A stretch of 64,000 nt of DNA from contig BAFH01000002.1 of the NCBI GenBank assembly GCA_000296795.1, positions 528,686 to 592,685 on the forward strand, given 5' to 3'. The notes beneath the pieces were generated by a model. It did no database searches, had not been told where the DNA came from, and saw only the letters and a program-made list of their open reading frames with translations. The first letter of the stretch is position 1. The number at the start of each line of letters is the position of its first letter. The position numbers were made by a program, and so were the translations under genes. Source of the DNA: Candidatus Jettenia caeni (lineage in GTDB: Bacteria > Planctomycetota > Brocadiia > Brocadiales > Brocadiaceae). Positions 54,143 through 63,486 of this stretch are shown in pieces.

Positions 54143-54610
54143 ATGGAATTGTTGTTGAAGAAGAACGTAGATAAACTGGGCATGATTGGTGATATCGTAA
54201 AGGTAAAGGAAGGGTATGCAAGAAACTATTTATTGCCCAGAGGGTTAGCGACAACCGTTTCTCCGGCTAATGTAAAACAGATAGAGAAAGAAAAGATAAA
54301 GATGGTCTTGCAGTTGAAGGAAGAGGGTGAACGATTGCGGGGGGTACTCGATACAATTGCTGCTGCTTCTTGTATAATTCCTGCGAAGGCAAACGAAGAA
54401 GGCAAGCTTTTTGGTTCTGTTACCAGCGCTCAAATTGCAGAAGCATTGGCAAAAGAAGGCTATCCGGTAGATAAAGAAATGGTAAAATTAGATAGCCCGA
54501 TAAAAGTTTGTGGTGTATATGATGTTGTAGTCGCCGTGAATATGGAATTACAAACAAAGTGTAAAGTAACGGTGGTAAACGAGGATGCCGGTCAGCCAGA
54601 GAACACTTAA
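54143..54610 (+). CDS. rplI: Large ribosomal subunit protein bL9
   Basis: bL9 reaches out from the 50S subunit at the base of the L1 stalk and helps frame maintenance. The 155-aa protein has the N-terminal rRNA-binding domain 'MELLLKKNVDKLGMIGDIVK' and 'VKEGYARNYLLPRGLATTVS', a long connecting helix (about 45-75), and the C-terminal domain 'GKLFGSVTSAQIAEALAKEG'. AGGAGG precedes the ATG. It is followed after 21 bases by dnaB, a conserved pairing. Confidence 0.96.
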   Translation: MELLLKKNVDKLGMIGDIVKVKEGYARNYLLPRGLATTVSPANVKQIEKEKIKMVLQLKEEGERLRGVLDTIAAASCIIPAKANEEGKLFGSVTSAQIAEALAKEGYPVDKEMVKLDSPIKVCGVYDVVVAVNMELQTKCKVTVVNEDAGQPENT

Positions 54611-54631
54611 TTTCTTTTCGGAGAAGTAGTC

Positions 54632-55966
54632 ATGGCTGTTGAGTCCATACTTGAACGCACCCTACCTCAAAGCATCGAGGCCGAGATGAGTGTTCTGGGC
54701 GCGATGCTACTGGATAATGAGGTAATTAGTATCGTAATTCCCATTCTAAGCAAAAATAGCTTTTACAAAACGGCACATCAGGAATTATTTCAAACCATAG
54801 TAGAACTCTACGATAAAGGACAAACGGTTGATTTAGTTATTCTCAGAGAAGAACTGAAGAAGCGTTCATTATTAGAGAAGGTCGGCGGGATAGAATATAT
54901 AATAGGACTGGAAGAGTCTGTCCCTACGATAGGAAATGTAGAATATTACGCAAATATAGTTCGCGAAAAAGCCATTAAAAGAAATTTAATTGAAGTGGCA
55001 GCAAATATTCAAAAGGAAGCCTTTCATGATACTTTAGACACTGATAATTTACTCGATACGTCAGAAAGAGCAATTTTTGATATTACCCAAAAAAAATTTA
55101 ATACAGCTTCTACGAGACTGAACGAAGTTCTTAAATTAACCTTTAATCGTATTGAAAATTTACATGACAGGCAAAACAGATTAACGGGATTGTCTACAGG
55201 ATTTTACGATTTAGATGACATTACGTGTGGATTACAAGCCTCTGAACTTATTATTGTTGCTGCAAGACCAAGTATGGGCAAGACGAGTCTTGCTCTCAAT
55301 ATTATTGAACATGTGGGAGTTGTCGAGAAAAAACCCGCTGTCATATTTTCTCTGGAAATGTCAGCACAACAGGTAGCCCAGAACATGCTGTGCTCCCATG
55401 CGCAGGTAGATGCACATAAACTACGTATGGGTTTCTTAGATGATAAACAATGGAGTAATCTTTCCTTTGGATTGGGGTCCTTGTCTGAAGCGCCAATATT
55501 TATCGATGATACTCCTGGCCTTACTGTTCTGGAAGTGCGTGCAAAGGCACGCAGGTTAAAGGCTCAATATGATATTCAAGTAGTAGTAGTAGATTACTTA
55601 CAGTTGATGGAATCGCCACGGGCGGAAAGCCGACAACAAGAAATTTCCATTATATCCCGTGGCCTTAAATCACTCTCCAGGGAATTATCGATCCCGGTGA
55701 TTGCTGTATCGCAGTTAAATAGGTCTGTGGAGGCAAGAGAAGGACATAAACCAAGGATGTCAGATTTGCGTGAATCAGGGTCAATTGAACAAGATGCAGA
55801 TGTTATTATCCTTTTGCACAGGGATAGTTATTACGATCCGGAAAAGGACAACACCGCAGAGCTTATTATTGCCAAACAACGAAACGGGCCCACCGGAACA
55901 GTGAAGCTGGCGTTTCGTTCTCATATTATGCGTTTTGAGAGTTTGGCCTCTGCAGGTAACAAATGA
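54632..55966 (+). CDS. dnaB: Replicative DNA helicase
   Basis: DnaB is the hexameric helicase that unwinds DNA ahead of the replisome. The 444-aa protein has an N-terminal DnaG-binding domain ('LPQSIEAEMSVLGAMLLDNE', residues about 10-110), a linker, and a RecA-like motor. The motor has Walker A 'VAARPSMGKTSLALNI', 'FSLEMSAQQVAQNMLC', Walker B 'IQVVVVDYLQLMESP', 'SRGLKSLSRELSIPVIAVSQ' and the arginine-finger region 'SDLRESGSIEQDADVI'. No intein is present. Its stop overlaps the bamA start (ATGA), linking replication and envelope genes on one transcript. Confidence 0.97.
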   Translation: MAVESILERTLPQSIEAEMSVLGAMLLDNEVISIVIPILSKNSFYKTAHQELFQTIVELYDKGQTVDLVILREELKKRSLLEKVGGIEYIIGLEESVPTIGNVEYYANIVREKAIKRNLIEVAANIQKEAFHDTLDTDNLLDTSERAIFDITQKKFNTASTRLNEVLKLTFNRIENLHDRQNRLTGLSTGFYDLDDITCGLQASELIIVAARPSMGKTSLALNIIEHVGVVEKKPAVIFSLEMSAQQVAQNMLCSHAQVDAHKLRMGFLDDKQWSNLSFGLGSLSEAPIFIDDTPGLTVLEVRAKARRLKAQYDIQVVVVDYLQLMESPRAESRQQEISIISRGLKSLSRELSIPVIAVSQLNRSVEAREGHKPRMSDLRESGSIEQDADVIILLHRDSYYDPEKDNTAELIIAKQRNGPTGTVKLAFRSHIMRFESLASAGNK

Positions 55967-58335
55967 GATATAAAGTTTTACTGCGTGAGACAGGGATAAT
56001 TCTATTGCTGGTTTTAACTTTTTGTCTTGTATATACGAAAGTTTTATGTGCCGAAGCATCAGAAAAAATCTCAAGGATCATCAAAAAGGTTGAAATTAAA
56101 GGGAATCAACGTATTAGTACGGCTGCAATAAAAAGCAGTATTCGGGTAAAAGAAGGCGATACGTATGATCCACAGATAGTAAGTCAGGATGTGGATGCAA
56201 TTTGGTCAATGGGGTTCTTTGATAATATAGAAGTAGAGTTGGAAGAGATTCCTGGAGGATTGAAGCTTATATTTGCTGTTACTGAGCGTACCGTAATTGA
56301 TGAAATACAGTTTGATGGTAATGAGAAAATTAAGACAAAAAAGCTGAAAAAGCAAATTGAAATCAAAGAGGGAGATTATTTAAAGCATTATCTTTTGAAG
56401 CTGGACGAGGATAAGATTAGGGAGTTTTACATCAAAAAGTGTTTTCCCCGAGTACAGGTGCAAGCGGAAAGTAAAATAGCAGACGGCAGAAGTATAGTAG
56501 TCTTTCATATTGACGAGGGCCCGAAAATCCGTATCGCAAAGATAAAGTTTGAAGGGAATACAGGTTTTAAACGTAAAAAACTTCTGAAGCAAATGGAAAT
56601 ACGGCGGAAACGCTTCCCAACCTTCATATTTCCGGGCAGGTTTGATAAGAAAACGTTTGAATCTGATATAAATAAACTGAAAGAATTTTACATGAATAAT
56701 GGATGGCTGGATGTCGAGATTGGATGGGAAATAGCCTACAAGAATCATAATAAGATGTATATTATTATCCATATAAAAGAGGGCGAACGATATTATGTGG
56801 AAAATGTTAAGATAGAAGGGGAAAACCTGTTTACCGAAGAGGAATTAAAGGAAAAGCTAAAGTTAAAAGAGGGCGGCCCCTTCTTTTTGGATGCCGTCGA
56901 TAAAGATACCTATCAAATTCGTTTGGCCTATGGAGAACAGGGATATATTGGCGCCCGTGTTGAGGAAAGACATACCTTTAGTTCGGAAGGTACAAAGGTA
57001 AATGTCTTTTTTACTATAGACGAAAAAGACAGACATTATATAGAAAAGATTAAAATACTCGGTAATGATAAAACACGGGATAATGTTATTCGAAGGCAAT
57101 TGACATTCTATCCCGGAGAAAAGTTAGATACGGAAAAGATACGTGATAGCCAGAGACGTCTTACCAATACGGGATATTTTGATATGGAATCCGGCGTGCC
57201 GGCGGGAATTAACTTCGAACCGGGTTCTGAAGCTAATAAACAAAATATCCTGGTGGAGGTGAAAGAGGGAAGAACCGGAATGTTGCGGTTTGGTGGCGGT
57301 TACGGCGCAAACGTTGGGGCCTTTGGTGATATTTCTTATACTGATAGAAATTTTGATGTTACGGATTTACCAAAAAGCTGGAATGATTTCCTGGAAGGCA
57401 ATGCCTTCCGCGGCGCAGGTGAGGTGCTAACATTGCGGTTCAGCCCTGGTTTCCAGAGGACCGAAATCCTGGCATCTTTAACGAATCCGGCCGTATTCGA
57501 TTCTCCCTACAGCGCCGGATTAAGCTTATTCAGTTATCTGAGATGGTACAGAGAGTATCAGCAGCAAAGTAGCGGCTCAAGAGTTTCTTTGGGAAGAGAG
57601 ATTCAGAGGGATTTTTTTGTAAGAGTAAGTCCGGAGTTTAGTGTTATAAATATTAAAAGACAGGATGAGAAAGAGGATACGCCGCAAGATGTACTGGATG
57701 TTGCGGGAAGCCATTTGAAGGCTGGTATTACCTTATCAGCGCTTATAAACAGAACTGATAATATCTATGCGCCAATGAGAGGCTATGAAGGAGATTCTTC
57801 GTTAGAGTTTGCAGGGATGGATGTGGATATCGTTAAGTATAAAATCCAAACGACGAGATACCACCCACTCTTTGATGTTCCAAAGTGGGGAAAGCATGTC
57901 TTTATGTATGGAGGTACGTTTGGTGTTGTGGAATCAACTTCCGGAGAAGATGTGCCAATATTTGAAAGATTTTTTGCCGGCGGTTATGGCTCATTGAGAG
58001 GGTTTGACTATAGAGGGGTAGCGCCTGTCGATGAAAAAACAGAAGATCAAATCGGTGGAAATTTATTGATGTTGATGAATGCAGAGTATATTGTCCCTCT
58101 CTATAAAGATATTATTCGGGCAGCTTTTTTTATTGATAGCGGAAAGGCAGACCGGGGAATTAGTGATATTAATTTCGATCGTTTCAGGGTATCAATGGGA
58201 GTTGGATTAAGGTTGAGCATTCCCTTTCTTGGCCGTTCTACGATCTCGATTGATTACGGTATTCCTGTTATGAAAGAAGCTGCGGATGAGGTTGAGGCGT
58301 TTTCATTTAATTTTGGAGGAGGCGGTAGCTACTAA
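55963..58335 (+). CDS. bamA: Outer-membrane protein assembly factor BamA
   Basis: BamA folds beta-barrel proteins into the outer membrane. The 790-aa protein has a signal peptide (about 1-30). Five POTRA domains (about 38-425) are each built on strands such as 'KKVEIKGNQRISTAAIKSSI', 'IDEIQFDGNEKIKTKKLKKQ' and 'IEKIKILGNDKTRDNVIRRQ'. A 16-strand barrel (about 435-790) has the conserved loop-6 motif in 'FFAGGYGSLRGFDYRGVAP' (V/I-R-G-F equivalent). The last strand is 'VEAFSFNFGGGGSY', ending in Tyr. It overlaps dnaB by 4 bases and is 2 bases from ompH. Confidence 0.95.
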   Translation: MRYKVLLRETGIILLLVLTFCLVYTKVLCAEASEKISRIIKKVEIKGNQRISTAAIKSSIRVKEGDTYDPQIVSQDVDAIWSMGFFDNIEVELEEIPGGLKLIFAVTERTVIDEIQFDGNEKIKTKKLKKQIEIKEGDYLKHYLLKLDEDKIREFYIKKCFPRVQVQAESKIADGRSIVVFHIDEGPKIRIAKIKFEGNTGFKRKKLLKQMEIRRKRFPTFIFPGRFDKKTFESDINKLKEFYMNNGWLDVEIGWEIAYKNHNKMYIIIHIKEGERYYVENVKIEGENLFTEEELKEKLKLKEGGPFFLDAVDKDTYQIRLAYGEQGYIGARVEERHTFSSEGTKVNVFFTIDEKDRHYIEKIKILGNDKTRDNVIRRQLTFYPGEKLDTEKIRDSQRRLTNTGYFDMESGVPAGINFEPGSEANKQNILVEVKEGRTGMLRFGGGYGANVGAFGDISYTDRNFDVTDLPKSWNDFLEGNAFRGAGEVLTLRFSPGFQRTEILASLTNPAVFDSPYSAGLSLFSYLRWYREYQQQSSGSRVSLGREIQRDFFVRVSPEFSVINIKRQDEKEDTPQDVLDVAGSHLKAGITLSALINRTDNIYAPMRGYEGDSSLEFAGMDVDIVKYKIQTTRYHPLFDVPKWGKHVFMYGGTFGVVESTSGEDVPIFERFFAGGYGSLRGFDYRGVAPVDEKTEDQIGGNLLMLMNAEYIVPLYKDIIRAAFFIDSGKADRGISDINFDRFRVSMGVGLRLSIPFLGRSTISIDYGIPVMKEAADEVEAFSFNFGGGGSY

Positions 58336-58337
58336 TT

Positions 58338-59000
58338 ATGGAATTAGAAACAGTACTGAAGCATGGCAGGAAAATAAACAATCTTTTATGTATTACAGCA
58401 ATGGTTACCTGTTTGTATCTCTTTTCGTTGTCGGGTTTGTCGCTTGTGCAGGCAAAAGAAGCAGTCGGGGGGAATGTGCCTTCAAGAAACCTGAAGTTAG
58501 GAGTGGTTGATTTAAACAGTGTGTTTGAGAAGTATGAGAAGAGAAAGAATTTTGATGCGCAGCTTAAAGAACAGGAGAAGAAGCATCAAAAAATTATTAA
58601 TGATAAAAAGAAAGAGCTGGTAAGCTTGAATGAGAAGATACAACTCCTCGATTTAGGAAGTGAAGCAAGGAGAAAAGATGAAGAGGCTTTTGAAAAGAAA
58701 AATATAGAATTAGAATCATATGCGAAGTTTGCCGAGAAAAGCTTGATGAAGAAGTATAAGGATTATTTTGAAAATCTTTACACGGAGGTATGTAAGGAAG
58801 TAGAAAATATAGGCAAGCTTGAACAATATGATCTGATTATTAAGAAAGAAGAGCCTGAATTGCAGAGCGGGGGAATCTCAGAGCTGCAGTTTAAGGTTGG
58901 AATAAAAGCAGTCTTATACCATTCTGATGAAATTGATATTACCAACCGGGTAATTGAGACCTTAAATAAAAAATATGCAGAAGCTAGCAAGGGAAAATAA
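58338..59000 (+). CDS. OmpH/Skp-family periplasmic chaperone
   Basis: The 220-aa protein has a signal peptide in about residues 14-40 ('LLCITAMVTCLYLFSLSGLS'). A Skp-like core follows: 'LKLGVVDLNSVFEKYEKRKN', then two long charged helices forming the chaperone tentacles ('FDAQLKEQEKKHQKIINDKK'), and the returning strand 'QYDLIIKKEEPELQSGG'. Skp trimers hold unfolded barrel proteins on the way to BamA, whose gene is immediately upstream (2-base gap). Three bases separate it from lpxC. Confidence 0.9.
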   Translation: MELETVLKHGRKINNLLCITAMVTCLYLFSLSGLSLVQAKEAVGGNVPSRNLKLGVVDLNSVFEKYEKRKNFDAQLKEQEKKHQKIINDKKKELVSLNEKIQLLDLGSEARRKDEEAFEKKNIELESYAKFAEKSLMKKYKDYFENLYTEVCKEVENIGKLEQYDLIIKKEEPELQSGGISELQFKVGIKAVLYHSDEIDITNRVIETLNKKYAEASKGK

Positions 59001-59003
59001 TGC

Positions 59004-59903
59004 GTGGATAACAGACAAAAGACAATTGAACAAGAAATAGAGTACTCTGGTGTAGGGTTGTTTCGGGGGGAAAGTACAAAGCTTCGTTTTAAGCCAGCAC
59101 CGTTAAATTCGGGTATATATTTTGTTCGTGTAGATATGCCTGGCAGACCCAGAATTCCTGCTCATGTTTGTTCCTTATCGAGTAATTATAAACGTATATT
59201 TCTGAAACAGAAAGAGGCTGAGGTTGAGTGCGTAGAGCATCTTATGGCGGCATTAGCAGGTTTAGGCGTAGATAATATAGAGATTGAAATTAACGGTCGG
59301 GAAATTCCTTGTGCTGATGGAAGCGCTAAGCTATTTTTAGAAATTCTCAAAAAAGCAGGGATTGTTGTGCTCGGCGGTAAAAAGAAACTCTATATCGTAA
59401 CAGATCCAATCATTGTGCAGAATGGGAATGCAAGTGTTATGGCGCTGCCGTATGAAAAAGGTTTGATATTTTCTTATACCCTTGATTTTGATGGCTCTTT
59501 TATCCCTCAGCAAACATACGATATTGAATTTACGCAGGATAACTTTTGCAGGGAGATCGCGCCAGCAAGGACATTTGGCTTAAGCACCAATGTCGAAGAA
59601 TTTAAATTGCTTGGTTTGGGGAAAGGGATTACCGATTTTAACAGCGTCATTGTGCATAAAGATGGCAAGATAACAAGACCCATTTCTATGGAACCTGCGG
59701 AATTACGGTTCCCCAATGAGTTTGTAAGGCATAAAATCTTAGACCTTGTGGGGGATCTTTACCTTGCTAATGTAGTAATTCAAGGCCATATTGTTGCGCA
59801 CAGATCTGGTCACTCCCTCAATGTTCAGATGGCAGAAAAGATTGCACAAGGGGTGCTTGATTTAGAGAATATGGTTGCTCATAGTGACATTTTAAAAACA
59901 TAA
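59004..59903 (+). CDS. lpxC: UDP-3-O-acyl-N-acetylglucosamine deacetylase
   Basis: LpxC performs the committed, zinc-dependent step of lipid A synthesis. The start is a GTG, 'MDNRQKTIEQEIEYSGVGLF'. The 299-aa protein has zinc and catalytic residues in 'CVEHLMAALAGLGVDNIEIE', 'RHKILDLVGDLYL' (His and Asp ligands) and 'GHIVAHRSGHSLN' (catalytic His). 'IAPARTFGLSTNVEEFKLLG' lines the acyl passage. It is a stand-alone LpxC, not the LpxC-FabZ fusion seen in some phyla. No lpxD or fabZ lies between it and lpxA. Confidence 0.96.
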   Translation: MDNRQKTIEQEIEYSGVGLFRGESTKLRFKPAPLNSGIYFVRVDMPGRPRIPAHVCSLSSNYKRIFLKQKEAEVECVEHLMAALAGLGVDNIEIEINGREIPCADGSAKLFLEILKKAGIVVLGGKKKLYIVTDPIIVQNGNASVMALPYEKGLIFSYTLDFDGSFIPQQTYDIEFTQDNFCREIAPARTFGLSTNVEEFKLLGLGKGITDFNSVIVHKDGKITRPISMEPAELRFPNEFVRHKILDLVGDLYLANVVIQGHIVAHRSGHSLNVQMAEKIAQGVLDLENMVAHSDILKT

Positions 59904-59933
59904 GGAATGTACGAAGAAAAGGAAAGAAATGGG

Positions 59934-60824
59934 ATGAGAATTCATAAGTCTGCTATTGTGCATCCGGATGCTGTTTTAGGTAATGATGTTGAAATCGGGC
60001 CTTTTTCAGTTATAGGAGCAAGTGTTACTATTGGAGATGGAACGATTATTAAGAATCATGTCACCATTACAGGAAATACCACGATAGGGAAAAACACTAT
60101 TATCCATCCCAACGCAGTTTTGGGCGCCGAACCGCAAGATCTTAAATACCATGGTGAATGTACCTCTCTTTTTCTGGGAAATAATAACGTAGTTCGGGAG
60201 GGTGTGACCATTAATATAGGTACAGCAGTCGGGGGAGGAAAGACCGTAATTGGCGATAGTAACTTCTTTATGGCGTATGCACATATTGCCCATGATTGTA
60301 TCATAGAAGATAATGTTCTTCTGGCGAACGGAGTATTACTCGGTGGGCATGTTATTATTGAAAGAGGCGCAAAATTAATGGGCCTTGTTGGCATACAGCC
60401 TTTTGTAACTATTGGACGGTATGCCTATGTGGGAGGTCATACCCGAATTGTTCAGGATGTGCCACCATATGTAATTATTGAGGGTCATCCCGCAAAGATC
60501 CGACAAGTGAATGTCATTGGGCTGGAGAGGGAAGGTTTTAAGAAAGAGCAAGTTGACGAAATCAAAAAGGCATTTCGGACATTGTTTCGCAGGAATGAAT
60601 CAGGCAGGAATAAAAATTTAGAAATGTTGGAAAAGCAAAAAGATATCTCCTCTGAGGTCAGTTATCTGATTACTTTCCTGAGAAATTCTGATAAAGGCAA
60701 GTTTGGAAGATATCGGGAGGCATTCCGATATTCATCATGTAACGATAAATTAAATACTACATCTGATCCGGAAGAAGATAAAAAAGAGGCCGGGTTGCCG
60801 ATATACAAATCTAAAATGTTTTAG
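59934..60824 (+). CDS. lpxA: Acyl-ACP:UDP-N-acetylglucosamine O-acyltransferase
   Basis: LpxA puts the first acyl chain on UDP-GlcNAc (or the 3-amino sugar). The second ATG (59934) gives the usual start 'MRIHKSAIVHPDAVLGNDVE'; the first, at 59907, adds nine residues. The 296-aa protein is a left-handed beta-helix of hexapeptide repeats, with the catalytic His in 'FMAYAHIAHDCIIEDN', the acyl ruler region 'LMGLVGIQPFVTIGRYAYVG' and a C-terminal helical domain ('VNVIGLEREGFKKEQVDEIK'). It is about 35 residues longer than E. coli LpxA at the C-terminus. An oxidoreductase related to GnnA follows 39 bases on. Confidence 0.94.
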   Translation: MRIHKSAIVHPDAVLGNDVEIGPFSVIGASVTIGDGTIIKNHVTITGNTTIGKNTIIHPNAVLGAEPQDLKYHGECTSLFLGNNNVVREGVTINIGTAVGGGKTVIGDSNFFMAYAHIAHDCIIEDNVLLANGVLLGGHVIIERGAKLMGLVGIQPFVTIGRYAYVGGHTRIVQDVPPYVIIEGHPAKIRQVNVIGLEREGFKKEQVDEIKKAFRTLFRRNESGRNKNLEMLEKQKDISSEVSYLITFLRNSDKGKFGRYREAFRYSSCNDKLNTTSDPEEDKKEAGLPIYKSKMF

Positions 60825-60863
60825 ATTAAACGAATTCATGGTAAGGACTACCAGGCGAGAGGA

Positions 60864-61898
60864 ATGCGGAGATTAAAAATTGCAGTTGTTGGTGTTGGGC
60901 ATTTAGGGAAAGAGCATGCAAGGGTATGCGCCGAACTGCCCGGAGTAGAGCTGGTTGGCGTAGTCGATATACACACTGGTCAGGCAGAGAAAATTGCCCA
61001 ACTGCACAATACGTGTTATTTTACAAATTATAAGGACATAATCGGTAAGGTTTCGGCCGTAAGTATCGCGGTGCCTACGAAATCACACTATGCTATTGCA
61101 AAGGAATTTCTGCAGAATGGCATACATGTTATGATCGAAAAGCCAATGACGGGGACAATACCTGAGGCGAAGGAATTAATACATATCAGTAAAGCAAAGG
61201 GCGTGATACTTCAGGCAGGATATATTGAACGATTTAATCCTGCTATAGCTGCGATTAAAAAATTTTCTATTAATCCAAAATTTATTGAATGTCATCGTCT
61301 AAGCCCATTTACCTTCCGTTCGGCAGATATTGGTGTGGTATTAGATCTGATGATACATGATATTGATATCATTTTACATATCACAGGTTCTAAAGTAAAG
61401 AAATTCGATGCTGTAGGAGTAAATGTTATCTCCGATAAAGAGGATATAGCGAATGTTCGTCTTCAGTTTGAAAACGGATGCGTGGCAAATATAACAGCAA
61501 GCCGCGTCTCTCTTACCCCTATGCGTAAAATGAGATTATTCTCTGAGGATTCATATATTTCTGTTGATTATCAGAAAAAGGATGCGTTACTATATAAAAA
61601 ATCACCTAAATTAACCTTAAAGGCATTGAATGTCTCTGAGATGGATGTTTCTACTATCGCAGATCTGAAAAGTTATGTATTTGGCGACCTGTTAAAGATA
61701 GAACATATCAAGATGGATGACTATGAACCGCTCAAAAAAGAGCTGGAATCTTTTGTGAATTGTATTGTAGAGCATAAAGAGCCTCTTGTTTCAGGTGAAG
61801 AAGGCTTAAAAGCTATAGAGGTCGCAAACGATATTGTATGCGAGATAGAAAGAAATCTTAAGCTGGCCCATATGCCAAGTATGGAGGACGAATTATGA
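60864..61898 (+). CDS. Gfo/Idh/MocA-family oxidoreductase, GnnA-like candidate
   Basis: The 344-aa NAD(P)-dependent dehydrogenase has a Rossmann domain 'LKIAVVGVGHLGKEHARVCA' (G-x-G-x-x-G), 'VSIAVPTKSHYAIAKEFLQN' and 'HVMIEKPMTGTIPEAKEL' (E-K-P catalytic Lys). A C-terminal alpha/beta domain has 'VVLDLMIHDIDIILHITG' (catalytic His-Asp region). Directly after lpxA such genes often encode GnnA, which oxidises UDP-GlcNAc at C3 so that an aminotransferase (GnnB) can make the 2,3-diamino sugar of lipid A. No GnnB-type aminotransferase is in the window, so GnnA is a context-based proposal. It overlaps the radical SAM gene by 4 bases. Confidence 0.85.
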   Translation: MRRLKIAVVGVGHLGKEHARVCAELPGVELVGVVDIHTGQAEKIAQLHNTCYFTNYKDIIGKVSAVSIAVPTKSHYAIAKEFLQNGIHVMIEKPMTGTIPEAKELIHISKAKGVILQAGYIERFNPAIAAIKKFSINPKFIECHRLSPFTFRSADIGVVLDLMIHDIDIILHITGSKVKKFDAVGVNVISDKEDIANVRLQFENGCVANITASRVSLTPMRKMRLFSEDSYISVDYQKKDALLYKKSPKLTLKALNVSEMDVSTIADLKSYVFGDLLKIEHIKMDDYEPLKKELESFVNCIVEHKEPLVSGEEGLKAIEVANDIVCEIERNLKLAHMPSMEDEL

Positions 61899-63136
61899 CA
61901 TCATTTGATTTTCTGCATATCGATGCTGAAATTATTGGAGGAAGGGTTGTTGGGAAGGCAGGAGGGGTGCTGGGCAAGATGTTACAGCCCTATGTAGATC
62001 AATTTTTTGAAAAGATCAATTCCTTAAAAGTAATTGCAAAAAAGAATGGAATGCAGGTATATAATCTCTATAATCCGCCATTCCCCAGTCAGGCAGGAAT
62101 GAGATTCCTGGAAAGAAAGTTAAGAATGATGCTCTCTAAAATGGCATTCCCTGTCACCGCTAATTTAGCCATAACGCATAAATGCCAGTGCCAGTGTATT
62201 CACTGCAGTGCAGACCCATTTATTGACCCTGCCAAGAAAGAGCTTACGGTCGGGGAGATAAAAAAAGTTGTTGATGGCGCACTAGACCTTGGCGCAAGTC
62301 TGGTTATTTATGTGGGCGGAGAGCCTTTGCTTCGCGAAGAGCTTTACGAACTCATTCATTATGTAGATAAGACCAAAGCTATTCCTATGATATTTACGAA
62401 CGGATTGCTTCTGACGGAAGAGAATGTCCGGAAGCTTGCCAATGCAGGCTTATTCTCGCTCAATATTTCTATAGATAGCAGTGAACCTGAACTCCACAAT
62501 GAGTTCAGGGCGGTACCCGGTTGTTACCAAAAAGCATTTGAAGGAGCTGAACGCTGCCGGAGAGCTGGCATCTTAACAGGTATTTCTACCTATGCGACCG
62601 GCGAAAGTATCAAGACAGGGAAGGTCGAAAAGCTTTTAAAGATCGCACAGGATCAGGGTTTTTCAGAGGTTACTATTTTTGATTGCATACCTTCAGGCCG
62701 GTTCTTAAAAGATACATCAAAAATACTGACAGCGGAAGACCGGAAACAATTGATTGCGCTTACAAAGAAATATCATGAGATGGATCATCCTATGGGGATC
62801 AATTGCATGTCAATTATTAATTCTCCAAGGGGAGTGGGTTGCTATGGAGCACAATCGCAATTTTATATGACAGCATATGGCGATATCAATCCCTGTGATT
62901 TCAACCCGATTAATTTCGGAAATGTACGTGAGATGTCTATTCAGGAAATATGGAAAAAGATGGTCACGCATCCGGATTTTAGCAAGAGATATCCTACATG
63001 CCGGATGCAAAGTAAGGCATACCGAAAGAAGTATATTGATCCACTTCCGAAAGATGTAAGACTACCGGTAAAAATAGAAGATATCGCGCCTGTTGAACTG
63101 GCGGAACAGGAGACTAATCTTGCAGGAGTTCATTAG
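61895..63136 (+). CDS. Radical SAM/SPASM-domain protein
   Basis: The 413-aa enzyme has an N-terminal extension of about 85 residues. The radical SAM core follows, with the cluster motif Cys-x3-Cys-x2-Cys in 'NLAITHKCQCQCIHCSADPF', the SAM-binding 'YVGGEPLLREELYELI', and 'IPMIFTNGLLL'. A C-terminal SPASM-like Cys set includes 'GCYGAQSQFYMTAYGDINPC', 'DFNPINFGN' and 'YPTCRMQSKAY'. SPASM proteins usually modify peptides or other small substrates using extra Fe-S clusters. No precursor peptide is evident. Translational coupling to the oxidoreductase after lpxA suggests envelope or lipid-A-linked chemistry. Confidence 0.85.
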   Translation: MTSFDFLHIDAEIIGGRVVGKAGGVLGKMLQPYVDQFFEKINSLKVIAKKNGMQVYNLYNPPFPSQAGMRFLERKLRMMLSKMAFPVTANLAITHKCQCQCIHCSADPFIDPAKKELTVGEIKKVVDGALDLGASLVIYVGGEPLLREELYELIHYVDKTKAIPMIFTNGLLLTEENVRKLANAGLFSLNISIDSSEPELHNEFRAVPGCYQKAFEGAERCRRAGILTGISTYATGESIKTGKVEKLLKIAQDQGFSEVTIFDCIPSGRFLKDTSKILTAEDRKQLIALTKKYHEMDHPMGINCMSIINSPRGVGCYGAQSQFYMTAYGDINPCDFNPINFGNVREMSIQEIWKKMVTHPDFSKRYPTCRMQSKAYRKKYIDPLPKDVRLPVKIEDIAPVELAEQETNLAGVH

Positions 63137-63194
63137 TGACGAAAATAAAAGAAGTTTTTTATCCTTTGAATTATTTCTATGATCGGAGGTAACT

Positions 63195-63425
63195 ATGGGT
63201 AATGAGATTCTTATCACAAAGAAAATGAGCACGGGAGAAGTGACAAAGAAATACCCGGCAACAAAAGCGGTTTTCACAAAATATTTTGGGAAAGGATGTT
63301 TTGATTGCCCTTCCTTTGGCACAGAGGATATTAACCTTGCATGCATGATGCATAATACAGATGTTGATAAATTTGTCAAAGAACTAAACGAAGCGGCGAA
63401 ACAAGAGGCAAGTAAAACCTCATAA
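63195..63425 (+). CDS. Small DUF1858-domain protein
   Basis: The 76-aa protein consists of one DUF1858 domain: 'ITKKMSTGEVTKKYPATKAV', 'FTKYFGKGCFDCPSFGTEDI' and 'NLACMMHNTDVDKFVKELNE'. Cys-x-x-Cys (in 'GCFDCP') and a later Cys follow the family's redox or metal-binding pattern. Such domains are found alone or next to redox, cupin and hybrid-cluster-type proteins in anaerobes; the role is not established. The ribosome-binding site GGAGGT precedes the ATG. It is followed 61 bases later by cupin genes. Confidence 0.82.
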   Translation: MGNEILITKKMSTGEVTKKYPATKAVFTKYFGKGCFDCPSFGTEDINLACMMHNTDVDKFVKELNEAAKQEASKTS

Positions 63426-63486
63426 ACGATCCCGTATACATCTTTAAAGAAACCCGAAAATCTGATGAGGAGGTTGATAAATACAT

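Noticed and set aside
61895-63136. Considered the radical SAM protein as the missing partner of the Memo/AMMECR1 proteins
   Set aside because: It is 15 kb away, coupled to an lpxA-linked oxidoreductase, and has a SPASM-type C-terminus rather than the compact AmmeMemoRadiSam enzyme pattern.
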